Assembly (NCBI GenBank): GCA_049366715.1
Contig: JBMNCQ010000004.1
Span: 186,001 to 250,000 of the forward strand
Length of the DNA stretch: 64,000 bases
From: JBMNCQ01 sp049366715
GTDB lineage: Bacteria; Bacillota; Peptococcia; Peptococcales; BICA1-8
Direction: 5' to 3'
The notes under the pieces are model-generated. The model was not told the origin of the DNA, searched no databases, and saw only the letters and a program-made list of their open reading frames with translations. Shown in pieces: positions 52,441 to 61,734 of the stretch (positions are counted from its first letter, which is position 1; each line of letters begins with the position of its first letter). Both the position numbers and the translations under genes were made by a program.

Positions 52441-54315
52441 CTAATGATTATCTTCCATAAATAAATCGTTAACAACCAGATAGTTATTGGCACCACCGTA
52501 GTTATCACCAAAGACAAAGATAATCTTCCGGGGGCTATTAATCGCTTCTTGAGCAGCCTCAGATAGTTTACCCGATTTTTCCTCCAGCAGGATACTGCCG
52601 GACCTTCCATAATAATTTCCCGTTGCCGCCGTCATTGCCCAAGTATTATCTGTAAATGAGAGGGTTTTATAAACTTTGGTGCCGTCGGCCACTACTTTAC
52701 TGCCCGCCCAGCTATGGTGAGTGCTGACATAGCCTCCGCCGGTTACATTATCTACTGCTAGGCCGGTATAAGCACCATAACTTGTTCCAAAGACAGTAAA
52801 CGCGCCATAGATGGTCTTATTTTTTATATTAAAAGCATCGACAGTCTCAATTCTGTTACCATCCCGGTAACCATTTAGCACTCTTCCATTCGTATGGACA
52901 TCTCCTGTCATGACCAAACCCCGTTGGGACATAGCCAGAGGACCCTTGTATTCTTTGCCCTGCTGCATTTTATAATGATTAACTGCCAGCTGGTCCGGAG
53001 AAAGAACTGAAGAAGCCTCCTTTTCCAGGACATAGGACACTAAATGTTCTTTCGCCGTAAATTTCTGCGTCCATCTGCCGGTTTTATATCCTGGTGCTTT
53101 TATTTCAATATTTATTTCCCTGTTGGCAGGAACTTTTAGATTTTGAAAACCGGCCGTATCAGAGGTCCGGGTAACAGCGCCGAATTTCACTTCCAAACCA
53201 TAGACGGGATTACCTTGTTCATCCGTGACTGAACCAAAGACAGTAGCTGTTTCACCATCCCGGACCAGGAGCAGCGGCTGTGGCTGACTGCCGGCACCGA
53301 CATAGGATAGCTCGAATTTATATGCTGTGGGAAAATCATTTCCGGCATTAATCTTATATTTCTTGCCGGCTTCCACCGCGAATATACCATGATCCGTCTC
53401 ACCAGGATTAAGTTTAATATTCCAGAGGGACATATTTCCTTCATCACGGACATTTCCCGTTAAATGAGCATTATCCCGCCAATCATCAGCAAGAGCCTTC
53501 TGCCAGTTGCTCTTATTATTAACATCCCTGGTCATAACGATTTTTTTAGTAAATAATCTCAAGACCGGTGAATCAATGTTGGCCGTGCTTATTTTTACCT
53601 GCCCTGTTTGAGGGGCGGTAAAACGATAAACGTCATTGGTGTCCTTATACCATCTATCCCCGCCCCATCTGTACTGCATACCTACATTACCGAAAAAGCA
53701 GACAGGCTCTGCGATATCCACCATAAAGGGATTGCTGTCTGAAACGATATCCCTTCCATTGGGATCATTCCGATAAGTTTCCCGGACTGCCCGGATAGTA
53801 AAATCTAAATAGGTTAGATCATTAGTAACCAAGGCAGCCTGGGAATATTGAGAGCCGGATACAGTAATATAATATGTTCCCGGATAGGCGTAGAAGGTCC
53901 TTTGGTCCTGGCCCGGTCCCACTTGCAGGGAGGTTTTCACCTCAGGAGAAAACACCCTTTTTTCCCCCGTTACAGAAGAAACGTAATAAACATTAATCTC
54001 CGCCTTGGCATAAAACATCTTATTGAGGGGAGTTACCTCGACAGAAACCATCCCTTCTTTTTCTATATTCAAAATATAGACCGGTACTTTAGCCTTGGAT
54101 TCCATGGTTTTACCCAGTTTACCCGGCAAAGTGCCGTCAATATAAAGATCGTAGTATGAATATTGGATATTATCGTTGTTAAAACGTTTTTCCTGCATAA
54201 AATTCAAATCATCCTCCGGTGCCGGATAAATATCTCCTTCTCCGTAAGCTGCACCTGTCAAGACAAATATAAATATCATAGTGAGTAAAATCATTGTTTT
54301 CCCACGCTTAATCAT
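52441..54315 (-). CDS. Secreted protein with carboxypeptidase-regulatory-like domain, unknown function
   Basis: A 624-residue exported protein. The N-terminus has a signal peptide (hydrophobic stretch LLTMIFIFVLTGAAYG, about residues 10-25). Two beta-rich segments follow; the second resembles PPC-type domains (FAVEAGKKYKINAG). A carboxypeptidase-regulatory-like repeat (VFGSVTDEQGNPVYGLEVKFG, GFQNLKVPA) lies near residues 360-430. The C-terminal 190 residues are rich in Gly, Tyr and Thr, without a known motif. I do not recognise a family. It lies between cggR and a small membrane protein and may be a cell-envelope or adhesive protein. Confidence 0.75.
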   Translation of the reverse strand: MIKRGKTMILLTMIFIFVLTGAAYGEGDIYPAPEDDLNFMQEKRFNNDNIQYSYYDLYIDGTLPGKLGKTMESKAKVPVYILNIEKEGMVSVEVTPLNKMFYAKAEINVYYVSSVTGEKRVFSPEVKTSLQVGPGQDQRTFYAYPGTYYITVSGSQYSQAALVTNDLTYLDFTIRAVRETYRNDPNGRDIVSDSNPFMVDIAEPVCFFGNVGMQYRWGGDRWYKDTNDVYRFTAPQTGQVKISTANIDSPVLRLFTKKIVMTRDVNNKSNWQKALADDWRDNAHLTGNVRDEGNMSLWNIKLNPGETDHGIFAVEAGKKYKINAGNDFPTAYKFELSYVGAGSQPQPLLLVRDGETATVFGSVTDEQGNPVYGLEVKFGAVTRTSDTAGFQNLKVPANREINIEIKAPGYKTGRWTQKFTAKEHLVSYVLEKEASSVLSPDQLAVNHYKMQQGKEYKGPLAMSQRGLVMTGDVHTNGRVLNGYRDGNRIETVDAFNIKNKTIYGAFTVFGTSYGAYTGLAVDNVTGGGYVSTHHSWAGSKVVADGTKVYKTLSFTDNTWAMTAATGNYYGRSGSILLEEKSGKLSEAAQEAINSPRKIIFVFGDNYGGANNYLVVNDLFMEDNH

Positions 54316-54427
54316 TTGCTGTGACCTCCCAATCTTTTTTAGCGTTTTAACCAGTAACTTCGAAATTAGCAGCGAAAATTACACCTGCTATTCCCAGAAG
54401 TGCGCAAATAAAGAAAAATCAGAACTA

Positions 54428-54571
54428 TTATTTTCTTTTTTGCCATTCTCTTTCATCATCCCTCTTTGGACTATCCTTATTCTTGACGTAGTAATGAATT
54501 ATGTACCCTGCACCGGACATGATTATTACACCCAGCAAAAAAAGGGTTGCATAGAACATGACAATTATCAA
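54428..54571 (-). CDS. Small single-pass membrane protein, unknown
   Basis: A 47-codon frame starting at TTG 54571 (an ATG four codons later is the alternative), preceded by AAAGGAAG. One hydrophobic helix (residues 2-28, including FLLGVIIMSGAGYIIHYY) is followed by a highly charged tail (KNKDSPKRDDEREWQKRK). The clear ribosome binding site and the classical small-membrane-protein layout support a real gene. Function unknown; it precedes the secreted-protein gene by about 110 bases. Confidence 0.5.
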   Translation of the reverse strand: MIIVMFYATLFLLGVIIMSGAGYIIHYYVKNKDSPKRDDEREWQKRK

Positions 54572-54618
54572 CACCTTCCTTTCTCTCCTAATCTATTTTC
54601 AATCTATCGAAAAAACAC

Positions 54619-54669
54619 AAAAAAAAAATCACCCTTTCAGCTAAAAAAGGTATGATTTTTAGGGGTGAT
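54619..54669 (-). terminator. Intrinsic terminator of the LuxR pair
   Basis: On the minus strand ATCACCC and GGGTGAT pair, with additional A/T pairing in the long loop, followed by about ten T. Confidence 0.82.
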
Positions 54670-54723
54670 CACCTAGGGGTGGTATCTTCTCATTTAGTTT
54701 AACACCGGGTTATCATCTGAATT

Positions 54724-56067
54724 TCAGAGCAGCTCATCGATATAAGTTTTTAATTCTTCCCTTGAAGCTACATTTAATTTACCATAAATTCGGCGGATGT
54801 GTGTTTTGACAGTATTTTCACTAATGAATAACTCCGTGCTGATGCTTTTGTTACTAAACTTTTGGAGTAGATGATAACACACTTCCAATTCCCGGGGAGT
54901 CAGTGCCTTTAATTCTGCACATTGCTGTAATTGAGCAAATTTAAATTCCCTTTTGTCATTGATCTTTAAAGTTTCCGGGAAAAAGACTAAAAGAATTAAG
55001 GCCGTAAATAATGGGATAAAAGTAACTAAACCGTAGACGGAGGGATACCCCCAGCCTGAATTTTCGAATACTTGCGCTATTAAAGCGCCTATTGACGCAC
55101 CTAAGAGCATGGCGGCAATTCCTCTGGGGAAGAGAGAATCTTGTCTTGACCGCTCTGCGATATCCCAGGAAAAACTCCACCCGAAAGCATTTACAAAAGC
55201 CCACCCGGATTGCAAAAATGTCTGGGTAATTAAATAGGTCAGCACCGATGACGGCATAATGAAAAAAGTAAAGGAAATCCCTAAAAACCCGACGCCCAGC
55301 ATAAAGGCTATCTTTCTTCCATATTTATCAAGAATAATCCCTGCCGAAATAATGGCTATCAGGAAAAAAAACACATTGTAATACCTGTCGATATACTCAT
55401 ATGGCGCAAAAGAAGGATAAATTCCCCCGTAGGAAAAACCTCCTGCTATATAAACCACGCTAAGAAAGACAAAGATAAAATAAGGAGATATCTCACTTTT
55501 CATTATCTCTTTATTAATTACGACAGTATTTTTATATTTTGTAACTAATTTAAGATAAGCATAAACAGCGATACTACTCAGAACAACCGGTAATATTAAG
55601 GCCACTTGTTTAGTTAAGAGAGGTGAACTCAGATTAACAAAAAAAAGAATTGCAAAAGCGATAAACAGAGCTGCGGAGATAATTTTTCCCCGTAAATAGT
55701 TGACAATTACCCGGTTAGATATATAAGTCCAAAAACAGCCGATTCTTCCGATCATATATGCATAGAGCATGGCAGTGATTACCTGTAAATAGTAAGGAAT
55801 AATGTGAAATAACAAGACCAAGGGCAGCAGCAACAATAAAGAAACGCAAAAAAATTGCGGCTGTTGCTCCAGCCTGGTTGGTTTTAAAAAGAAGCCCAGG
55901 ACGTGGAAAACTACGGCTATAATGCTAAGAAAGGGAGCGGCATCTCCTGCTGCTATCGCTAAAACAGGACCAAAAAAAGTAAAAACTATGGTAGCACCAT
56001 AGGCAAATCCCAGAGTCAGTATAATAAAAGGATATTCTTTGCAAATACTGCTATATGCTTTTATCAA
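54724..56067 (-). CDS. Membrane-bound LuxR-type regulator (12-TM plus HTH)
   Basis: A 447-residue protein. The first 370 residues have about 12 hydrophobic segments in an MFS-like pattern (ILDKYGRKIAFMLGVGFLG resembles the MFS loop). The last 65 residues are a LuxR helix-turn-helix (LTPRELEVCYHLLQ, ISENTVKTHIRRIYGKLNV). Such fusions are best known from Coriobacteriia as metabolite-responsive regulators. It starts at TTG 56067, overlapping the stop of an upstream gene of the same type. A sensor role through the transporter-like part is probable; the ligand is unknown. Confidence 0.85.
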   Translation of the reverse strand: MIKAYSSICKEYPFIILTLGFAYGATIVFTFFGPVLAIAAGDAAPFLSIIAVVFHVLGFFLKPTRLEQQPQFFCVSLLLLLPLVLLFHIIPYYLQVITAMLYAYMIGRIGCFWTYISNRVIVNYLRGKIISAALFIAFAILFFVNLSSPLLTKQVALILPVVLSSIAVYAYLKLVTKYKNTVVINKEIMKSEISPYFIFVFLSVVYIAGGFSYGGIYPSFAPYEYIDRYYNVFFFLIAIISAGIILDKYGRKIAFMLGVGFLGISFTFFIMPSSVLTYLITQTFLQSGWAFVNAFGWSFSWDIAERSRQDSLFPRGIAAMLLGASIGALIAQVFENSGWGYPSVYGLVTFIPLFTALILLVFFPETLKINDKREFKFAQLQQCAELKALTPRELEVCYHLLQKFSNKSISTELFISENTVKTHIRRIYGKLNVASREELKTYIDELL

Positions 56068-57437
56068 GATCTTTCCTCCCTGTCCAGACTATTCATGAGC
56101 TCTTTTTTATTACTCACACCAAGTTTATGATAAATTTTCCGGGCATGACCTTTTAAAGTATTATCGCTAATACCTGACTCTGCGGCTATTTCTTTATTTT
56201 TCAGACCCAGCTTCATAAACTTATAAATCTCCAGCTCCTTTTCAGTGAGTAATTTAACAGCTTTGTCTTCTGTAATTACACCTTTCACAGCTTCTCTGAT
56301 TTTTTTAACATCATTCATTTGAGCGATTCCCTTTTGCAGCATCTGATTAATAAAGGGTAAAAATGTAAAAGCAAGAATAGCACTTATGGCCGTAGCAGCT
56401 AGAGCTACATACATATGTTCTTTGGTATCGGTTAAAAACACCCCTAAAAGATTGCCGACAAAAACCGCCATTAAATTAGCTGCCATAATAAAAGCAAATA
56501 TCTTAATCGGTTTACCGAAAATATAGCCCATTTCCCCCACCAATGTCCAAAGAAAAATATCTAAGACGGCATAGCCGGTAACTGTCAGACCATAAGCCGG
56601 AAGAGGGCTTTTAGTAAAAAGAATTAATAACAGATAGCCACAGGCTATCATCACCGTACCCATCGTGAGGGTTATCTCCGTCGGCAGCCTTCCCGGCAAT
56701 TTGTAAATTGCCGCGCCGATAAGAATATACATACTGATATCAAAAATGTGTATATTCCCAAAACTTTTTTCCGCCACAGGGCCTATTAATGTTTGAACGA
56801 TGCCTCCCCCTACATTTAGCAAAAACATTAAAAAACACATCATCACCAGCAAATCCAGCGGTAAATCGATATTATAGTCCTCTCTTTTCCCCTTGGCTCC
56901 GGCCGTTAGCTTTGCTGTGCAGCAGTAAGCACCCATAAGATATATAAACAGAGAAAGAATTATCATATTATGTAAACCTTGATATTTTAACACTTTATTT
57001 ATATGAAACAATATATACCCCAGGCAAATTACATAAGCCATGCATTTGTACATAATCTTAATGTTTAATAAATCAACAAAATAACAGCCCCATCCTGTTA
57101 TAAAGACCACACTAAAAATACCCATAATTCCTGCCAGAATATAGGCAGGACCGGCAAGATTAAAATCTTTAATCAGAAGAGAAAGAACCGTACCCAAAAA
57201 GCAGGCAATTATGCCATATTTCATAAAAGCAGCTTTATACGTTTCCTTTAGATCACAAAAACCTATCCCCAAAAGAACGATTGACGGTGTTAAGATATAA
57301 GTTATGGCCAGATATCCCGAATTTACTTTCGTGCTGCTGAATATGATATTGAGGGCCGGTCCGTTATACAAAAAAGATAAGAGCCATCCCAAAAACAGTC
57401 CATAGGTCAATATTAAATATAGAAAACTTTTTCTCAT
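56064..57437 (-). CDS. Membrane-bound LuxR-type regulator, second member
   Basis: A 457-residue protein with about 12 hydrophobic segments followed by a LuxR helix-turn-helix (LLTEKELEIYKFMKLGLKNKEIAAE, ISDNTLKGHARKIYHKLGV). I start it at ATG 57437, which has AAGGAG eight bases upstream; the frame reaches back to 57566 but without a good site and with a charged, non-membrane extension. It overlaps the next gene by four bases. The two proteins share architecture but are clearly diverged. They could form a heteromeric sensor or respond to two signals. Confidence 0.84.
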   Translation of the reverse strand: MRKSFLYLILTYGLFLGWLLSFLYNGPALNIIFSSTKVNSGYLAITYILTPSIVLLGIGFCDLKETYKAAFMKYGIIACFLGTVLSLLIKDFNLAGPAYILAGIMGIFSVVFITGWGCYFVDLLNIKIMYKCMAYVICLGYILFHINKVLKYQGLHNMIILSLFIYLMGAYCCTAKLTAGAKGKREDYNIDLPLDLLVMMCFLMFLLNVGGGIVQTLIGPVAEKSFGNIHIFDISMYILIGAAIYKLPGRLPTEITLTMGTVMIACGYLLLILFTKSPLPAYGLTVTGYAVLDIFLWTLVGEMGYIFGKPIKIFAFIMAANLMAVFVGNLLGVFLTDTKEHMYVALAATAISAILAFTFLPFINQMLQKGIAQMNDVKKIREAVKGVITEDKAVKLLTEKELEIYKFMKLGLKNKEIAAESGISDNTLKGHARKIYHKLGVSNKKELMNSLDREERS

Positions 57438-57636
57438 GGCGTAATCTCCTTGCTCCCTACATGTCAGCACTTCCCGGTCCTGATAGTTCCTCCGGAACTG
57501 GTAGAAAAACCGCTCTGCCCTTTCCAGCAATTTTAAGAACATTTTACACCGCTCATTAACAGTCACTATTATTAATTTTCCGGCTTTTCATCTCATTCCT
57601 CCTTTTTTTTCAAATTTATGTTGATTTTTAACTTAA

Positions 57637-57677
57637 AATGCGTTGGTAAGAAAAGCTGCCTTCTCGACCAACGCATT
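57637..57677 (-). terminator. Probable terminator of the hydroxyacid dehydrogenase gene
   Basis: AATGCGTTGGT and its exact complement (11 bp) with a 19-base loop, followed by a short T-rich stretch on the minus strand, 45 bases after the stop. Confidence 0.7.
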
Positions 57678-57721
57678 AAATATCTTTTATTTATATTAAG
57701 GGTAAATTCCTACAAGCCGGT

Positions 57722-58603
57722 TTAATTGTTATAAAGCTTGAAGAGAGCTTGCGTACCACGATCCCCTTCACCCCGGGAAGCCAATCTTTCATATAGGGAA
57801 AGAGCTAATTCAAGGCCCGGAGTCTCTAAGCCTAATTCCTTAGCCGAGTCTAACGCTATCTTCATATCTTTAATGAAATGTTTAACATAAAAACCCGGCG
57901 CAAAATCCCCCTGAATCATCCGGGGTGCTAAATTACTTAATGACCAGCTGCCCGCAGCTCCTGATTCGATGCTTTCTAAAACCGTATTGGGATCTAGTCC
58001 GGCTTTTATTGCATATGCTATGGCTTCACTAACCCCTAACATATTTGAGGCAATGGCAATCTGATTGCACATCTTGGTATACTGACCGGCACCGGCCCCT
58101 CCTTGTAGTTTAATATTTTTGCCCATTACTGCAAATAAGGGTTCAACGGTCTTAAAGGCTGCTTTTTCCCCTCCTACCATAATAGAAAGCCTGCCGTCTC
58201 TGGCCCCGACATCTCCTCCGGATACAGGTGCATCAAGGGCAAAGATCCCCCTCGTCAAAGCCTCTTGATAAATCTTCCGGGCCAAAACAGGCGAGGAAGT
58301 CGTCATATCTATTACATAACTCCCTTGAGAAGTATTATTCAGGATGCCGTTTTCGCCCAGATAGACTTCCGCTACATCCTGAGGATATCCTACAATCGTG
58401 ATGATAACATCCGAATTTCCGGCTACCTCCGCAACCGTATCTTTGACCCCGGCCCCAAACTCGGCCAGCTCTTCCGCTTTACTTTTGGTCCGATTATAAA
58501 CATTTACTTGATATCCCGCTGCTAAGAGATTTTTAGCCATACTTTTTCCCATTACGCCGGTTCCGATAAAACCTATTTGTACTTTCGCCTTGTTCAAAAT
58601 CAT
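57722..58603 (-). CDS. Beta-hydroxyacid dehydrogenase (GarR/3-hydroxyisobutyrate dehydrogenase family)
   Basis: A 293-residue NAD(P)-dependent oxidoreductase. The Rossmann motif GFIGTGVMGKSMAKNLL begins at about residue 12; substrate-binding DAPVSGGDVGARDG and the catalytic Lys in GAGQYTKMCNQIA are intact. It may act on tartronate semialdehyde, 3-hydroxyisobutyrate or 3-hydroxypropionate; the sequence alone does not decide. A role with 3-hydroxypropionate or malonate semialdehyde would fit mmsA, but the genes are 38 kb apart. It stands alone between the LuxR pair and rpoN. Confidence 0.88.
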   Translation of the reverse strand: MILNKAKVQIGFIGTGVMGKSMAKNLLAAGYQVNVYNRTKSKAEELAEFGAGVKDTVAEVAGNSDVIITIVGYPQDVAEVYLGENGILNNTSQGSYVIDMTTSSPVLARKIYQEALTRGIFALDAPVSGGDVGARDGRLSIMVGGEKAAFKTVEPLFAVMGKNIKLQGGAGAGQYTKMCNQIAIASNMLGVSEAIAYAIKAGLDPNTVLESIESGAAGSWSLSNLAPRMIQGDFAPGFYVKHFIKDMKIALDSAKELGLETPGLELALSLYERLASRGEGDRGTQALFKLYNN

Positions 58604-58752
58604 CCATCCCCACTCCTAAAAATAATCTTATTTAAACTATTATATATATATTTATTATTCCCTTCTTTTTCAAAAAATTAATAAAAATTAGCAGCAGCTA
58701 AAGGAAATTCACGGACAATTATGCCTGGAAGTTAACGGTCCTGCGCTACAAT

Positions 58753-58778
58753 AAAAAAGCTCCCTTTTCAGGAAGCTT
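58753..58778 (-). terminator. Intrinsic terminator of rpoN
   Basis: An imperfect AAGCTTCC/GGGAGCTT stem that overlaps the rpoN stop codon, followed by six T on the minus strand. Confidence 0.8.
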
Positions 58779-60153
58779 AATATCTTTTTCTCTGAGCAGC
58801 CGCTAAAATACCCAGCTCTTCTCTATATTTACTTACCGTACGCCTGGCGATTTTCAGTCCCTTTTGCTGTAAAATATTACACAACATCTGGTCCGACAAA
58901 GGCTCTTTGGAATTTTCCTGAGCAATGATCTCCTCAATAACCCCTTTTATCACCTGAGATGAAACTTTTTTTCCTGATTTATTATTAACGCCACTGGAGA
59001 AAAAATATTTTAAAGGATACATGCCCCGGGGTGTCTGCACATACTTATTTGCTATGGCCCTGCTTACGGTTGATTCGTGAACCTCGAGCTTTTCTGCCAC
59101 ATCCCTTAATGTAAGGGGAGCCAGATAATTGGTTCCTTTATCAAGAAATTCCCTCTGTAAATCAACCAGGGTATTCGCAATCCGATAAAGGGTGATTCTT
59201 CTTTGCTCAATACTCTTTATTAACCAGAGGGCACCGTGAAGTTTACGTTCAATAAACGTACGGGTAATTTCGTCAGCACCCTTATTATTAATGATTTCTT
59301 TATAAACTTCACTTACGATCAGCCGGGGAGTAAAGCTATCATTAACTAAGATAATGTATTCTGAGTCAATTTTTTCAATTAACAGGTCAGGAACAATAAA
59401 CCGGGTATCCTGATTAGAACCAAATCCTGCTCCCGGTTTAGGATTGAGATTTTTTAAAACATCTACATGTCTTTGCAGTTCTTCAATGGGCAGTTCAAGA
59501 TTGTTCGCTATTTTTACTAATTTACCCTGTCCGATCTCTTTCAAATACCGCTTAATTAGTTCCTCTAATAACGGAGTGAGTTTTTGCTGCTTGCGCAACT
59601 GAATCAATAAGCACTCCTCAAGATTTCGCGCACCTATCCCATCAGGTTCTAAGGTTTGAATCAAACTGAGGACTTCCAGAAATTTTTCCAGGTCCATCTC
59701 CAAATCTTCGGCAGTCTCAATTACCGGTAAGGTAAAATAGCCCTTTTGGTCAAGATTTCCAATTATAAATTGAGCTAACGCAAGGTCTGCGTCAGAAAGT
59801 TTTAAAAAACGGATCTGGTCTTCTAAAAAATCCTGCAGGCTTGGTGAGGTTTGATTAATAAACTGTTCGAAAGGTAACGGTTCCTTTTTCTCACCCTGAT
59901 AACCAAGGTCACTGCCATCCTGGAAATATTCCTGCCATTCAATATCAAACTTCTCCAAATCTTCTGTATTTTCATTATTATTCTGACCTTCTTCGTCTAG
60001 AACTTCTAATAGCGGATTCTCTAGTAACTGCTCTTGTAAATAGTTGTTTAATTCCAAAGTGGAAAACTGCAGTAAATTGATGGCCTGCCTCAGTTCGGGA
60101 GTCATTATTAATTTTTGGGACTGGGCTAAATTCAACTGATAACTTAATTTCAT
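58777..60153 (-). CDS. rpoN: RNA polymerase sigma-54 factor
   Basis: A 458-residue sigma-54 factor. The Gln/Leu-rich activator region (QLNLAQSQKLIMTPELRQAINLL) is at the N-terminus, the core-binding region in the middle, the helix-turn-helix LRDVAEKLEVHESTVSRAI near residue 350, and the diagnostic RpoN box ARRTVSKYREELGI at about 436-449. It would read the -24/-12 promoters of the microcompartment and isl operons in this window, with the activator at 31941. Confidence 0.97.
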   Translation of the reverse strand: MKLSYQLNLAQSQKLIMTPELRQAINLLQFSTLELNNYLQEQLLENPLLEVLDEEGQNNNENTEDLEKFDIEWQEYFQDGSDLGYQGEKKEPLPFEQFINQTSPSLQDFLEDQIRFLKLSDADLALAQFIIGNLDQKGYFTLPVIETAEDLEMDLEKFLEVLSLIQTLEPDGIGARNLEECLLIQLRKQQKLTPLLEELIKRYLKEIGQGKLVKIANNLELPIEELQRHVDVLKNLNPKPGAGFGSNQDTRFIVPDLLIEKIDSEYIILVNDSFTPRLIVSEVYKEIINNKGADEITRTFIERKLHGALWLIKSIEQRRITLYRIANTLVDLQREFLDKGTNYLAPLTLRDVAEKLEVHESTVSRAIANKYVQTPRGMYPLKYFFSSGVNNKSGKKVSSQVIKGVIEEIIAQENSKEPLSDQMLCNILQQKGLKIARRTVSKYREELGILAAAQRKRY

Positions 60154-60487
60154 AACTCTTCCCCCCTAAACTCAATTACCACTTTAATTTTAAAAATTCG
60201 TTATTTTTTCGTTAATTCCTGCTGTTATTTTATACTATTCACTTAATATTAGTCCTAAGTACCAAAGACAAGTCTGAATATTATGACAAATGTTGGATGA
60301 ATTTTGTAAATTTAACTTAAGAAGGTATGAATAGACGGTGAATGGTGAAACGAGGGGGAACAAAAGATGGGAGGACTTTATGCACCAGCAATATTATCTT
60401 TGTCTGAGATGCTGAAATAAATTGAGGGCTTACGATCCCGTGATTTACGCTGCTGAAGGGAGTTTTCTGTTAAAAGGATCACCAAAT
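60154..60487. other. Intergenic region between ferredoxin and rpoN
   Basis: About 330 bases with no frame, hairpin or repeat I can support. It presumably contains the rpoN promoter. Confidence 0.5.
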
Positions 60488-60520
60488 AAAAAAGCCGTGC
60501 TTCTCGTTAGAAACACGGCT
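60488..60520 (-). terminator. Intrinsic terminator of the ferredoxin gene
   Basis: AGCCGTG and CACGGCT pair around a 14-base loop; on the minus strand a T-run (TTTTTTATTT) follows. Confidence 0.88.
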
Positions 60521-60528
60521 CTTTTACT

Positions 60529-60696
60529 TTATTCTTCCACAATTGCTCCTGTTGGACAAGCCTCTGCACAAGTACCACAGTCTGTGCAGACATCTGCATC
60601 TATTACATAGATATCACCTTCACTTATAGCACCAACCGGACATTCATCCATACATGCACCACAAGCTAAACATTCATTAGTAATTTTGTGAGCCAT
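60529..60696 (-). CDS. 2[4Fe-4S] clostridial-type ferredoxin
   Basis: A 55-residue ferredoxin too short for many gene callers. Two complete cluster motifs are read directly: CLACGACMDECP (residues 9-20) and CTDCGTCAEACP (37-48), each CxxCxxCxxxCP, in the normal duplicated arrangement. It transfers low-potential electrons in the cytoplasm. A GGAGG-type site (GGAGGTGTCATTAA before the ATG) supports the start. It lies alone between whiA and rpoN with its own terminator. Confidence 0.95.
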   Translation of the reverse strand: MAHKITNECLACGACMDECPVGAISEGDIYVIDADVCTDCGTCAEACPTGAIVEE

Positions 60697-60780
60697 TTAA
60701 TGACACCTCCTCTATAACTCAAATGTTAAATATTTTCTACAATAAAAGAAAAAGTCCTTTTGAAAAAAATTAATTTTTTA

Positions 60781-61722
60781 TTACTTTTTATGCTTAATAT
60801 TTTCCGCGATTTTCTCCAATTTCCGCATCCGGTGATTAATCCCTGATTTGCCTAATTTCGGCTCTATCATTTCTCCTAACTCCTTTAAGCTGATGTCAGG
60901 ATGTTCTAAGCGCAATTCAGCCACCTGCCGCAGCCCGATCGGCAGTTTATCCAGGCCTACGGTACCGGCAATAAGCTCAATATTTTCTTTTTGCTTAAAG
61001 GCGGCATCTATCGTCTTATTTAAATTAGCCGTCTCGCAATTTACCAGTCTGTTAACTTTATTACGCATATCTTTTTGAATCCGTACACTTTCAAAATTAA
61101 GCAATGCCGTGTGGGCCTCAATAATATTTAAAAAAGTTACGATCTGTTCGCTTTCCTTTAAATAAACAATATACCAATTTTTCCGGGTACTTATCTTGGG
61201 CTCTAAATCAAACTTTTTAATCAGGTTGACTAATGACCGGGAATATTCCAAAGAGGTCGCAATGATCTCTAAATGATAAGTATTCTCCGGGTCGTTCACA
61301 TAGCCTGCGCCCAGAAATACCCCTCTCAGATAACTGCGCCGGCAACACTTTTTCTTGGTCACTACGGTGCTTACTTCCGGATTAATAAGAAATCCTTCCG
61401 ATGTTATTCCTAATGTTGTTAATATCTCCTGTACTTTATTCTGAGGCGGAATTTTAACTAAATAGATATTATTTTTTTTAAGCCTGTTTTTCCTTTGCAC
61501 CCTGATTTCTGTTTCCACACTAAAGACCAGCTTGGCTAATTTCAATACCTTTCTGGCAACTGCAGCGTTTTCCGTGGTCAATTCAAGACCGATCTGATTA
61601 TTGGTACTGATCAAGATTGTACCGTCCATCCTGACCAGACCTGCTAGTTCTGCCATCTGGCAGCACCTGCTTTTAGGAATAACCCTGGCTAATTCGTTCT
61701 TGGTGATTTCCGAAAATGACAT
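60781..61722 (-). CDS. whiA: WhiA, sporulation/cell-division regulator
   Basis: A 313-residue protein with a LAGLIDADG-like N-terminal domain (CQMAELAGLVRMDGTI, RSYLRGVFLGAGYVNDP) and a C-terminal helix-turn-helix (LRQVAELRLEHPDISLKELGEMI, SGINHRMRKLEKIA). In Gram-positive bacteria WhiA acts in division and chromosome segregation. It follows yvcK after 12 bases in the conserved order rapZ-yvcK-whiA. Confidence 0.97.
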   Translation of the reverse strand: MSFSEITKNELARVIPKSRCCQMAELAGLVRMDGTILISTNNQIGLELTTENAAVARKVLKLAKLVFSVETEIRVQRKNRLKKNNIYLVKIPPQNKVQEILTTLGITSEGFLINPEVSTVVTKKKCCRRSYLRGVFLGAGYVNDPENTYHLEIIATSLEYSRSLVNLIKKFDLEPKISTRKNWYIVYLKESEQIVTFLNIIEAHTALLNFESVRIQKDMRNKVNRLVNCETANLNKTIDAAFKQKENIELIAGTVGLDKLPIGLRQVAELRLEHPDISLKELGEMIEPKLGKSGINHRMRKLEKIAENIKHKK

Positions 61723-61734
61723 TTTGTCACCTGC

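Noticed and set aside
52248..52610. 120-codon minus-strand frame overlapping the 3' end of the secreted-protein gene
   Set aside because: It crosses a strong terminator and overlaps the real gene in another frame.
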